IMG/VR virus record: IMGVR_UViG_3300009788_005228
Location: 1-39,693 of that record
Strand: one strand, 5' to 3'
DNA length: 39,693 nucleotides
Source of the DNA: a virus
In this document: positions 8,711 to 16,905 of the stretch, one piece after another
Position numbering within the stretch: the first letter of the stretch is position 1
Layout: every line of letters starts with the position of its first letter
Made by a program: the position numbers and the translations under genes
Notes under the pieces: generated by a model
The model's database searches: none
Seen by the model: the letters and a program-made list of their open reading frames with translations, nothing else
What the model was told of the DNA's origin: nothing

Positions 8711-8728
8711 GGATAAATATAATAATAA
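8711..8728 (-). promoter_or_regulatory. candidate promoter motif before the SPFH module
   Basis: An 18-nt plus-strand string (GGATAAATATAATAATAA) matches 17 of 18 positions with 11814-11831 and partly with 4729-4742. It lies 34-51 nt before the start of the 65-aa membrane protein gene. Possible shared promoter or binding site; AT-richness makes chance resemblance possible. Confidence 0.35.
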
Positions 8729-8762
8729 AGAAATTAATTTAAAATAAAATTTAAAATTATTT

Positions 8763-8960
8763 TTACAATAAAGATATTATTCTATCAAATTCTTTTTTAT
8801 CAATTTTTTGGAATGAACATTCTCCGGAATCATGGTCTTCATAAATTTGAAACCATTCTTCATAACTTACTGATTGTAAAATAGTTAAAGTACCCACAGT
8901 ACGTCCTGCTAACTTATAGGGTATTCTGTAAACAGTTTCATCAAAATCTATTGTAGGCAT
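8763..8960 (-). CDS. hypothetical protein, 65 aa
   Basis: Small acidic protein of unknown function (begins MPTIDFDETVYRIPYKLAG). No membrane helix, no Cys cluster. It overlaps the end of the preceding 59-aa gene by 20 nt, consistent with a dense phage operon. It is the last gene of the RNA ligase unit; about 85 nt of AT-rich sequence with a candidate promoter motif separates it from the membrane module. Confidence 0.55.
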   Translation of the reverse strand: MPTIDFDETVYRIPYKLAGRTVGTLTILQSVSYEEWFQIYEDHDSGECSFQKIDKKEFDRIISLL

Positions 8961-9120
8961 AACTTTTTTTTCTTTTACTTACTTTACAACCACCAATATA
9001 AAAAAGTATATTTTTAAGTATGTTTTCACATGTTGATTGAGATAGTGTGAATGTTAGTTCTGTAAATGTACCATCAGAATTATCAATTCTTATCTTACCC
9101 TTTGAATCTATAATAGACAT
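8941..9120 (-). CDS. hypothetical protein, 59 aa
   Basis: Starts at the ATG 9118-9120, 11 nt after the RNA ligase stop. The frame is open to a TTG at 9142-9144, but that start would overlap the RNA ligase gene and is less likely. The product has a beta-rich N-terminal half (IRIDNSDGTFTELTFTL) and a basic C-terminus (SKRKKSY). No family recognised. Confidence 0.55.
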   Translation of the reverse strand: MSIIDSKGKIRIDNSDGTFTELTFTLSQSTCENILKNILFYIGGCKVSKRKKSYAYNRF

Positions 9121-9131
9121 AATTTTAATTT

Positions 9132-10343
9132 TTAATAAGTCCAAAATGGACGTTTAAATTCTGGTTTGATTTTTTCGAATATAGCAGTTTGATAATTTGT
9201 TTTATCATATATGGCAAGTATGAGACCCTTTGAAAAACCTTTATATGATTCATTAACCCAATTAAAAAAATCGTTTTTTTCTTTTTGTAATCTATTTTTT
9301 TCTTGTTCTAATCTATTATAAAAATTTTTGTCTATATTACCAATTTTTTTGAATTTTGATAATAAACTTTTAACTTCACCTAATGTAAATTGTCTTTCTT
9401 TTAAATTTTGGCATCTCTCATATTCTTTTACAATTTTAATATGTAAATTTTCTATATTACTAAATTTAATTTTTAATTCATTATATTCTTTAGAACACCA
9501 ATCATGAATTTCATCAGGTAATTCTTTTACGTATTGTTCTAATTTTATATCTTCCTTAAATGCTTTCCAAATAGTTCGACTTGATACATGAAACATCAAA
9601 GAATGTAATCTTATATAATCATCAAATTTAATTTTTATTCTATGTCCATCTTCGAATAAAATTACGAAACCTTCTTTATTTTCAAGATTTAGTTTTTGTA
9701 ACTTTGTTATTTTTTCTGTTAAAGAAAGATCATTAAATTCTTGTTTCATTTTGTATTCTTTTGAGAGTTCAAATCCAGGATTGTAATGTTCCAGATCCAT
9801 TTCTTTTCCAGTTTTTGTTTCTATTATTGCTAACAAAACCAATTTTTCTTCTTCACCATAATTAACAACTATTCTATTCTCTGGAAATATGATTTCAAAA
9901 AGATAAGTATATTTTGGCTTCATTGCAAACAAAGCATCAACATTATCTCTATAAAGTATCTCATTTGCTTTATCTGCAAAATCAGAATCGAATGAACCTC
10001 TAGATGCTATATACCATTTATCATTTAATGTATAAGATATTCCCATTGAACCATCCATTTTATTGAATAGTTTATATTTCAAGTTAACCCTATCCCGAAC
10101 TGGTTGTCCATTAAATTCATCATAATTAAAAAACTTTTTAAAGGGTCTTGAAATAACATTTAAATTTTCATCAAGAATCAATCCTCGACATTGTAATGTT
10201 ATATCGTTCCAATGTCTATCATATTGACAATGTTTTGTATAATTATAAATGTATAGGGAAGTTTCTGGATGTTTATTGATTGATATGTATCTATCCTTTA
10301 TTAGTTGTTTTAATTCTTCTTCTTTACCTTCAAAGAATTTCAT
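9132..10343 (-). CDS. rnlA: RNA ligase (T4 Rnl1/RnlA family), 403 aa
   Basis: ATP-dependent RNA ligase that seals 3-OH/5-phosphate ends through a lysyl-AMP intermediate; in T4 it repairs tRNAs cut by host anticodon nuclease. Nucleotidyltransferase motifs are visible: motif I KMDGS with Lys95 as the adenylated residue, upstream CRGLILD and SRPFKKFFNYDE as in T4 Rnl1, SRGSFDS, the FEIIFPENRIVVNY segment (motif III/IIIa region), and motifs IV/V EGFVILF and IKIKFDDYIRLH. The frame is open further upstream to 10394, but the ATG at 10341-10343 aligns with the T4 Rnl1 N-terminus and reduces the overlap with the CCA-adding enzyme gene from 65 to 14 nt, so I prefer it. Lys-rich C-terminal domain. Confidence 0.9.
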   Translation of the reverse strand: MKFFEGKEEELKQLIKDRYISINKHPETSLYIYNYTKHCQYDRHWNDITLQCRGLILDENLNVISRPFKKFFNYDEFNGQPVRDRVNLKYKLFNKMDGSMGISYTLNDKWYIASRGSFDSDFADKANEILYRDNVDALFAMKPKYTYLFEIIFPENRIVVNYGEEEKLVLLAIIETKTGKEMDLEHYNPGFELSKEYKMKQEFNDLSLTEKITKLQKLNLENKEGFVILFEDGHRIKIKFDDYIRLHSLMFHVSSRTIWKAFKEDIKLEQYVKELPDEIHDWCSKEYNELKIKFSNIENLHIKIVKEYERCQNLKERQFTLGEVKSLLSKFKKIGNIDKNFYNRLEQEKNRLQKEKNDFFNWVNESYKGFSKGLILAIYDKTNYQTAIFEKIKPEFKRPFWTY

Positions 10344-11535
10344 TATTTTTTTTGCTTTTAACATATTCCAATAACTTATTTCTATCATTATCAATCTGTC
10401 TTGATAATATCATTCCAACTATTTCATTAAGTATAATTCCAACAATTTCAGATTCTTCACCAATTATATCAATTACATCTTTACCATCGATTTTTATTTC
10501 TGACATCTTTTTTGGAAATTCACCACTTCTAAATTGATTGATTGGACCTTCAAAAATAGAATCTATTGAAATATAATCTAAAATATCTTCTACTACAGCT
10601 ATTGATTGCCATAACAATATTCTATTTTTAAATCTAACTTTTTCAGAGTTTAAATTCAATGTTTGAATAAGTTTCAATCTTTTAGCAGTATGTTTGTCTC
10701 CCTTTAATTTTTCGATATAAAGTTGAGATATATCTCCTTTTGCATGACTTATTAACTGATAGAAAAAATCTACTTTGTTATTTGTTGTCAACGTTCGAGT
10801 CTTACTACTACGGCTTCCAAATATAACATTAAACAATCCAGTATTTAACAATATGTTTATACCCTTAAAATGATCTCCTTTTTCAAAGATTTTTTCCAAT
10901 TCATCATATATTCGTTCAGACTTTATTTTAGATATCAATCTTACATTATTTACTATAAATCTATAAGTTTTTGAATCACATCTAAAATTCAATCTAGCCA
11001 TAAATTGAACGCATCTTAAAAGACGTAATGGGTCATCCAAAAATGCATCAAAGTTTGTAGCCTTTATTATTCCACTAATTGTATCATAAACTCCTTTAAA
11101 AGGATCAATTACTTTACCTGTAAGATCAACAGCAATTGAATTCATCGTAAAATCTCTACGTCCAAGATCTTCTTCAATCGTTAAATTTGGATCTGAAAAT
11201 ACATCAAAGTTTGTGTGGTCAATTTCTCCTTCTCCCTTATTTTCTTTTCTAGGTAATGATATATCTATACTTTCACTTTCTCCTGTAGGTATAAATTTTA
11301 AAACTCCAAATCTATCACCAACATTTGTTCTTTTTACTGAACCGTATTTTTTAAGGATATTTTCTATTTCAGTAAATGTTTTCTTTCGTACAAGAATATC
11401 AATATCCTTAGAATCTTTTTTTATTATTGTATCTCTAACACAACCACCAACAAAATAAATATCAGAAGGATTTCCCAATTCTTTTACAAATTCTTTATCG
11501 GAAAAACCTTCTGTTAATTTTGAAAAATCCATCAT
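10330..11535 (-). CDS. cca: CCA-adding enzyme / tRNA nucleotidyltransferase family, 401 aa
   Basis: Class II polymerase-beta-type nucleotidyltransferase. Visible motifs: GGCVRD (30-35), catalytic DID (44-46), RRDFTMNSIA (126-135) with DPFKG after it, the DPLRLLR motif (168-174), and SERIYDELEKI before the C-terminal helical region. These define the tRNA CCA-transferase/poly(A) polymerase family; the sequence alone does not separate CCA addition from poly(A) addition. Expected role (inference): repair of tRNA 3-prime ends. Its stop overlaps the RNA ligase start, so the two are likely co-translated. No tRNA gene is seen in the window. Two ATGs begin the frame (MMDF); I use the first. Confidence 0.88.
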   Translation of the reverse strand: MMDFSKLTEGFSDKEFVKELGNPSDIYFVGGCVRDTIIKKDSKDIDILVRKKTFTEIENILKKYGSVKRTNVGDRFGVLKFIPTGESESIDISLPRKENKGEGEIDHTNFDVFSDPNLTIEEDLGRRDFTMNSIAVDLTGKVIDPFKGVYDTISGIIKATNFDAFLDDPLRLLRCVQFMARLNFRCDSKTYRFIVNNVRLISKIKSERIYDELEKIFEKGDHFKGINILLNTGLFNVIFGSRSSKTRTLTTNNKVDFFYQLISHAKGDISQLYIEKLKGDKHTAKRLKLIQTLNLNSEKVRFKNRILLWQSIAVVEDILDYISIDSIFEGPINQFRSGEFPKKMSEIKIDGKDVIDIIGEESEIVGIILNEIVGMILSRQIDNDRNKLLEYVKSKKNNEIL

Positions 11536-11542
11536 CTAATTA

Positions 11543-11782
11543 TTAATTTAATTCTGTTACTTCCTTAAATATTAAGTCATTCATCTTTACAAATTCTCCA
11601 CTGTATACTGCACTTACAAATTGTGTAGAATCATTGTTTTTATTTTTATCCTTTACAAAAACAACATTATCTATAACAATAACAAGATCTCCTATATGTT
11701 GCGAAATGGTTTCATTAACTTCTACAGGAGTATTGAAGTCCTGCAAAAATTTAAATATTTGAATTTGTTTTGTTTGAATCAT
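11543..11782 (-). CDS. hypothetical protein, 79 aa
   Basis: Small protein of unknown function that leads the CCA-adding enzyme/RNA ligase operon (7-nt gap to the next gene). It begins with several Gln and Phe residues and has a Val/Ile-rich middle (DLVIVIDNVVFV), suggesting a small beta-rich fold. The ATG at 11780-11782 is preceded by a three-codon mini-ORF and an unusual GCGCGC stretch. No family recognised. Confidence 0.55.
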   Translation of the reverse strand: MIQTKQIQIFKFLQDFNTPVEVNETISQHIGDLVIVIDNVVFVKDKNKNNDSTQFVSAVYSGEFVKMNDLIFKEVTELN

Positions 11783-11795
11783 TTTACGCGCGCAT
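11783..11795 (-). promoter_or_regulatory. possible three-codon leader ORF (ATG CGC GCG TAA)
   Basis: On the minus strand ATGCGCGCGTAA ends 1 nt before the ATG of the 79-aa gene. CGC and GCG stand out in this AT-rich genome. It might act as a translational brake or coupling device, or be chance. Confidence 0.2.
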
Positions 11796-11813
11796 TTATT
11801 ATATTATTATATA

Positions 11814-11831
11814 GGGTAAATATAATAATAA
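11814..11831 (-). promoter_or_regulatory. candidate promoter motif before the RNA-repair operon
   Basis: GGGTAAATATAATAATAA on the plus strand, 17/18 identical to 8711-8728. It lies 32-49 nt before the 79-aa gene that heads the CCA/RNA ligase unit. On the minus strand a TATAAT-like string follows it. Confidence 0.35.
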
Positions 11832-11856
11832 TGATTTATTTTAAAAAATGTTAAAA

Positions 11857-12321
11857 TTATTCGTCTACTCTTTTTCTTATATTAATAAAACTATCATTAC
11901 TGGCATCTACTGCATCAAATGAAATAATATCAGTTACTTTAGCAATACCGTTTTCGTCAACATGACCTATACATCTTGGTCGTATTACTACATAATCTTT
12001 ATCAATAAGTTCAGAAAGTATTTTACCAGATGGAGTAGCCAGTATTTCTATTTCACCCTTTATCTTACTTTTAAAAACTTTTATTTTAGTAATTTTGTGA
12101 GAAACATATTTCAAAGCAATTGAACCAAAATCATTTCTTTCTACAAGATTATTTTTATCTGTATGTAACAATTCACCAAGGGCTGTTTTGTTTTCTATTT
12201 TTAATTTGTAATCATTAATTATGTTTTCATCTATACTATCTTCTGTATATGTTCTATTATTTAAATTTTTTTTATTGAAATAAAGAAATGTTCTAGTTTT
12301 TTTATTCTTTTTATTTTTCAT
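11857..12321 (-). CDS. prohead protease gp21-like protein, catalytic serine not evident, 154 aa
   Basis: Resembles part of T4 prohead core protease gp21 (family S80): NRTYTEDSIDENIINDY followed by ALGELLHTD matches the gp21 block around NRNKRLYP...ALGELNHP, where the His is a catalytic residue; a later GEIEILATPSGKILSELI and a closing FDAVDASNDSF match the gp21 order. At the expected nucleophile segment (VSSRGLG in T4) this protein has IRPRCIG, so no serine is present. It is also shorter than gp21 (about 212 aa). It could be an inactive structural relative, a divergent Cys enzyme, or a different protein sharing the fold. It has its own TATAAATA upstream. Confidence 0.5.
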   Translation of the reverse strand: MKNKKNKKTRTFLYFNKKNLNNRTYTEDSIDENIINDYKLKIENKTALGELLHTDKNNLVERNDFGSIALKYVSHKITKIKVFKSKIKGEIEILATPSGKILSELIDKDYVVIRPRCIGHVDENGIAKVTDIISFDAVDASNDSFINIRKRVDE

Positions 12322-12352
12322 AATATTAATTTTAATGCCTTTTGAGAAAAGC

Positions 12353-12360
12353 TATTTATA
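12353..12360 (-). promoter_or_regulatory. TATAAATA, late-promoter-like, before gp21-like gene
   Basis: Exact T4 late-promoter octamer on the minus strand, 32 nt before the start codon, leaving a plausible leader of about 25 nt. It lies in the 96-nt gap after the 103-aa gene. Confidence 0.55.
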
Positions 12361-12417
12361 TTATATATGGTACTATATAAATTAGTTTCGCGTATACCGT
12401 TTGTAACCTAATGTTTA

Positions 12418-12729
12418 TTAGGATTCATAAATATCACTTGGATGTATTATGATTTGTTCGTCATAAACAGCTTGTTCATAACCAAATTCCGTCTCAAGAA
12501 TAAAGCCAGTTTTTTTCCATCCTGGTTCTCCTTGAATATGATATGATTTGATATATTTTTCTTCAAATTCTTCATCACCTGCAACCCATACTCGTCTACC
12601 ATTATCAAATTTAGATGGTTTTAACTTATTGTTTTTAATTCCATTCCAAATGTAATAGGGAATGCCAATTGTGTTTTTAACTAAAATTGTCTCCATTTGA
12701 ATCTTCTTTAATTTTACTCCATTAACCAA
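12418..12729 (-). CDS. hypothetical protein downstream of tape measure, about 103 aa
   Basis: Unknown protein. It contains IPYYIWNGIKNNKLKPSKF followed by RRVWVAGDEEFEEKYI and GEPGWKKTGF, Trp- and Gly-rich and well-formed for a folded domain. The start is uncertain: the listed start is TTG (12727-12729), the first ATG is 11 codons later, and the frame stays open with protein-like sequence upstream to a TGA at 12793-12795, overlapping the tape measure stop at 12783-12785. By position after the tape measure it may be a tail or baseplate protein (inference). Confidence 0.6.
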   Translation of the reverse strand: MVNGVKLKKIQMETILVKNTIGIPYYIWNGIKNNKLKPSKFDNGRRVWVAGDEEFEEKYIKSYHIQGEPGWKKTGFILETEFGYEQAVYDEQIIIHPSDIYES

Positions 12730-12782
12730 AACAGTCTCTGTATTTTTATATAATGCCGGCTGTGTTTTGTTTCGAAAAAAAA

Positions 12783-15700
12783 TTAACCAATTTCAAAATT
12801 TTCATTGACAATTCTTACGGTCAATTCTGTATCAAGTTTATTGATAACGGCTTGCATCTTATCAGCCAATACTTTAGTGTCAGAAGTTATTCCAGAATCT
12901 GTTCTTCCAGTTGTATCATTAGCTGCATAAATTTCTTTTCTAACTTCAGGAATAATTTCAAGTTTCTTATCTGGATTTTCTTTTTTGATGAATCTTTCAA
13001 TAAGTTCAAGAGCCATTTCAATTCCAGTTTTAATACCTTCAGCAATCTGTTCCCCAATATCGGCATCATCACTGAATTTATAAATTTCTGCAAGTGTAGA
13101 AAATGTTTGATTCATCTTATCTAATTTCACATCATCTAAAGTATCTACAGCAGCAGAGAATTTTTGCATCGATACTGCCATATCTGCGAAGTTTTTCGCT
13201 ATGTTATCTATCTTATTATCTTTTTTAGATAATTTAACGATTGCATTTACAAAATTTTCTGGTATTCTACTCAAGAAATTCAATCCAACGTTTGCTGCAT
13301 CCATTTCTTTGGATAACATAGAACCAGCTTTAACAAAAGCAGAAGGTATTGCTAATATGACATCTTCTATTGTTTGTTTTATTCTATTTACATCAGGTAT
13401 ATCTAATATTGTTCTTACAAAATCAGCCAATTCAAACAAACCATCTGTTATATTACTAACAACCTTTTTACCTTTATCTATGGCACTTTTACCCAAGAAC
13501 CATTTTCTTTTTGCATTTGGATCTTGTCCTAATTCTCCAAGTGTACTAGAAAGTGAACTAACTATCATTTTAATATTAGCACTAACTTTTTCCATATCTG
13601 CTGGTGTTAAAGCAACTGAAGTTCCTTTAGAATCTATGAATGTTAAATTAGCAAAATCTTTAACACCCATAGCTATCTCAGTAAGTACGTTACCCATACC
13701 TTTAACCATTCTGATACCCTTAGATACATCATCAGTTCCTGTAATAGCCATTATTGCTCCAACCAATCCTGAACCTCCAAACTTTTTACCTATTGCTCCA
13801 AATGAATCACTAACTTTACTTAACACAATATCTATCATATATGTTAGATCATTAGGATCTATAGTTTTCATGATATCTGCAAAACTCTTTATACCCTTTC
13901 CTATAAGAACAAGAGCACCTCCTGCCATTATCATTACAGCAGAACCGATCAAAATAGCTGGTGATATCAATCCTGCTCCTGCCATTGCCAATCCTACTGC
14001 TCCAATAAGTGCAGCAATCTGTCCAATGAATTCCCAAGGTTTATCTACTATAGAGAATGATTTAGCAAATTTATTTACTCCTACACCTACCAATATGAGA
14101 GCCAATCCTGCAACTACCATTGCTGCTGAACCCAATGTAATGAATCCAGGTAATGGTCCCAATCCAGCTATTGCCATAACAACTCCTAATGTAAGAATTA
14201 CTGCTCCCATTATCGCAATCATCTGCCATGGTTTATCAATCATAGAAATAGCTTCTGCAAACTTTTTAACTCCAATTCCTATAAGTACTATTGCTGCACC
14301 TGCAAACATCATTGCCAGTGCTCCAGTAATAACTGCTTTTTTACCCAATTTACCAATTACCCAAAATGCTATTCCAAATACCATCATCGCTAATGCTGTA
14401 GGTAAGATCCATTCTATCGGTATGCTTTTAAACTTACTCGGTAGAAGTGAAAATTCCCATGCTATAGCAACAACTGCACCTGCTATAAGTGCCAATATAC
14501 CAGCAGCTTTACCTGCTTTTTTAATATTCAATTGTTGATTGATTTTCATCAATAATGCAATAGATAGAGCAAAAAGAACCATCGTTATTCCAGTAGATAT
14601 AACCCATATAATTGGAGGAGCTTTCATTTTATTTCCAGGTGGTAACAACATGAATTCCCATGCTATGATAACTACTGCTGCTGCAAGTATACCCATCATT
14701 GCACCTGCTTTAAATATATCTTTCCATTTTCCTTTTATAGCAGTTGACATGAGTTTAACAGAAAATGCAAACAGTGCCATTGTAATGCCTGCCCTAAGTG
14801 TCCATACTAAAGGTGGAGATTTCATCTGATTATCTGGTGGTAAAAATTTAAATATCCATGCTGTCGCAACTATACCAGTAGCTAATGCTGCCATAGCTAA
14901 ACCTGCTAATACAACACCAACAAGAGTCATTTTGTTCTTACCTGCAGTTAATGATTTTGCGATAGCTTTTAATGAATATGAAAATAACAACACTGCAATA
15001 CCTGCTTTAATAGTCCACCAAAGTGGAGGAGCTTTTAAAACATTATCTTCAGGAAAAGTCTGAAAAATTTCAGCTACTGCTCTAACTGCAAGTGCAGTTA
15101 ATACCAAAGCAAATGCAGAAAGTACAATATCTTTTGCCGTTACTCTTCCTTTCATAGGTACATCCAATATTTTATTACCAGTTTTAACGGCAGATTTTCC
15201 ACTTAATGCTGATATAATTATAGAAATAGCTTTTGAAAATATAATTAATGTTAAACCTGTAAGAATAATCCAACCAAGTGGTGGAGCTTTATATTTACTT
15301 TCCTCTGGAAGTTTCTGTAGTATATGTGCTACTCCAACAATAGATAATGCAATCAATGGTATAGCAGCAACTGCCATAACTAAAGCAGCAGGTTTAATTT
15401 TTACAGGTTTAAAGGTACTTCTTATCGAAATTGCTGATTTTTTACCTTGAAATGACGATATTAATGAACCAATTGCAGTTGCATATAAATACATTGCTAA
15501 ACCTACTCTTATGATCCACCAATACGGTGGAGCTTTAAGTTTATCTTCATTTGGAAACAACATGAATATCCATGCTGTTGCAACAACTGATGCAGAAAGT
15601 GCCATCATCATTCCAAACATTCCAGCAGCTTTTCCCCCAGCAAATTTTTTCTTTTTAATTTCTTCTCTTGTTGTTATACTAAATACTCCAGTACCAGTTT

Positions 15701-16871
15701 CTTTACTTAAAACTTCTAAATGTTTTGACATTCTTAAAAATGACATAGAAAAAAACAATAACGATAAACCAACCTTAAATACCCAATCAATTGGAGGCGC
15801 TTTAAATTTATTTGGAAGTGCCATGAATATCCAAGCAGTTGCAACTACTGTTATTGCAAGCACTGGTATAATAAGTAATGATGCACCCAACGATTGCATC
15901 ATACTCATTGGTTGTACAAGTGAACCGGATACCTTACCTGCTATACTTGAAACAGTTCTTATTGCAACTGTGAAAGCATCTCCCCTAAGTGCTCTTAATA
16001 CATTTTTAAATATCATTACTATTGGAATCAATGATGCTGCTACAACTGCTGCAATAGCCAATTTCTTAAGATCAATGCTAGGCATCAATTTTAAAACATT
16101 TGCAGTTGCTACCAATGAAAGAGCTATCATGGGAAATATCAACAATGCTCCCATAGAAGATACTGCAATTATTCCAGCATTTATAACATTGCCCAATGCT
16201 CCCATTATGCCCTTACCTGTTAACATTGAACTCAACGATTTAATAAAATATGCTGTTATTGGTACAAAAATTGCTGCAATAGCAATTCCTGTTATCATCT
16301 GTTTGGTTGATACATCAGGCATATCTGAAAATATCCTAGATATAGACTGTACAGTCATTGCCAACATAACCAGAGTCAGTGATAGTATGGCTGATTGTGC
16401 AATCGATATATCGTATCCCTTAGAATAGATCATTGCTATTGATCCAAACATTGTTAACATTACTAGGGACATCGTTATTGCCTGTTCCTTACTTATTTCT
16501 GAAAGTTGTCCAAGACCCTTTCCAAATGCAAAGAATGCACCACCAAGTATTACCAATATCTTTCCAAAATCTACTATTTTATCACCACCTATATCACCTG
16601 ATATAATACTTTTAGTAATATCACTATCATCCCTTTTGGCCTTTATTGCTTTTCCGCCAAGTGATTTAAGAATACCATTAAGAATTTTTGTTTGTGTCTG
16701 TAATTCGCTTTTTATAGAAGTAATCCCACTTATAATGTTTTCAGAAATATTCAGCTGTATAGTTTCTACATTTTTCTCTGATTTAGAAGCTAACTTCTCA
16801 ATTTTATCCAATACATTAATTATAACTTCTTGGTTCTTAATTATAGTTTTATCACCACTACCTCTTGCCAT
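12783..16871 (-). CDS. tail tape measure protein with hydrophobic repeats, 1362 aa
   Basis: Longest gene of the window; sets tail length and is ejected with DNA in tailed phages. N-terminal about 70 residues are helical and polar; residues about 100-1000 are very hydrophobic, full of paired membrane-like helices; the last 350 residues are polar and helical. A repeated unit, AWIF-x-LP followed by K-A-P-P-x-x-W and another hydrophobic helix, occurs seven times, with the KAPP element near residues 357, 446, 528, 613, 684, 750 and 815. A related ID/VDKPW unit recurs near 876 and 941. Position after sheath, tube and gp26-like genes supports the call. At about 0.15 nm per residue the tail would be near 200 nm (inference). 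A coiled-coil protein gene lies 34 nt upstream. Confidence 0.85.
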   Translation of the reverse strand: MARGSGDKTIIKNQEVIINVLDKIEKLASKSEKNVETIQLNISENIISGITSIKSELQTQTKILNGILKSLGGKAIKAKRDDSDITKSIISGDIGGDKIVDFGKILVILGGAFFAFGKGLGQLSEISKEQAITMSLVMLTMFGSIAMIYSKGYDISIAQSAILSLTLVMLAMTVQSISRIFSDMPDVSTKQMITGIAIAAIFVPITAYFIKSLSSMLTGKGIMGALGNVINAGIIAVSSMGALLIFPMIALSLVATANVLKLMPSIDLKKLAIAAVVAASLIPIVMIFKNVLRALRGDAFTVAIRTVSSIAGKVSGSLVQPMSMMQSLGASLLIIPVLAITVVATAWIFMALPNKFKAPPIDWVFKVGLSLLFFSMSFLRMSKHLEVLSKETGTGVFSITTREEIKKKKFAGGKAAGMFGMMMALSASVVATAWIFMLFPNEDKLKAPPYWWIIRVGLAMYLYATAIGSLISSFQGKKSAISIRSTFKPVKIKPAALVMAVAAIPLIALSIVGVAHILQKLPEESKYKAPPLGWIILTGLTLIIFSKAISIIISALSGKSAVKTGNKILDVPMKGRVTAKDIVLSAFALVLTALAVRAVAEIFQTFPEDNVLKAPPLWWTIKAGIAVLLFSYSLKAIAKSLTAGKNKMTLVGVVLAGLAMAALATGIVATAWIFKFLPPDNQMKSPPLVWTLRAGITMALFAFSVKLMSTAIKGKWKDIFKAGAMMGILAAAVVIIAWEFMLLPPGNKMKAPPIIWVISTGITMVLFALSIALLMKINQQLNIKKAGKAAGILALIAGAVVAIAWEFSLLPSKFKSIPIEWILPTALAMMVFGIAFWVIGKLGKKAVITGALAMMFAGAAIVLIGIGVKKFAEAISMIDKPWQMIAIMGAVILTLGVVMAIAGLGPLPGFITLGSAAMVVAGLALILVGVGVNKFAKSFSIVDKPWEFIGQIAALIGAVGLAMAGAGLISPAILIGSAVMIMAGGALVLIGKGIKSFADIMKTIDPNDLTYMIDIVLSKVSDSFGAIGKKFGGSGLVGAIMAITGTDDVSKGIRMVKGMGNVLTEIAMGVKDFANLTFIDSKGTSVALTPADMEKVSANIKMIVSSLSSTLGELGQDPNAKRKWFLGKSAIDKGKKVVSNITDGLFELADFVRTILDIPDVNRIKQTIEDVILAIPSAFVKAGSMLSKEMDAANVGLNFLSRIPENFVNAIVKLSKKDNKIDNIAKNFADMAVSMQKFSAAVDTLDDVKLDKMNQTFSTLAEIYKFSDDADIGEQIAEGIKTGIEMALELIERFIKKENPDKKLEIIPEVRKEIYAANDTTGRTDSGITSDTKVLADKMQAVINKLDTELTVRIVNENFEIG

Positions 16872-16905
16872 TTAGGATTACAATAATTTTATCTTTGTTG
16901 GGATT

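Noticed and set aside
10344-10394. N-terminal extension of the RNA ligase to an ATG at 10394
   Set aside because: Would overlap the CCA-adding enzyme gene by 65 nt and extend beyond the T4 Rnl1 N-terminus; the ATG at 10343 fits better.
12887-13093. Alternative minus-strand frame of 68 codons within the end of the tape measure
   Set aside because: Lies wholly inside the tape measure gene in another frame, Leu/Lys-rich shadow.
13201-14538. Long open frame (445 codons) on the plus strand inside the tape measure gene
   Set aside because: It is antisense to the repetitive hydrophobic tape measure; its Ile/Pro/Ala-rich product is the mirror of that composition. The minus-strand gene has clear protein features and the same strand as its neighbours.
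15511-16428. Plus-strand open frame of 305 codons inside the tape measure gene
   Set aside because: Same reason: antisense shadow of low-complexity hydrophobic codons, no start context, no family.
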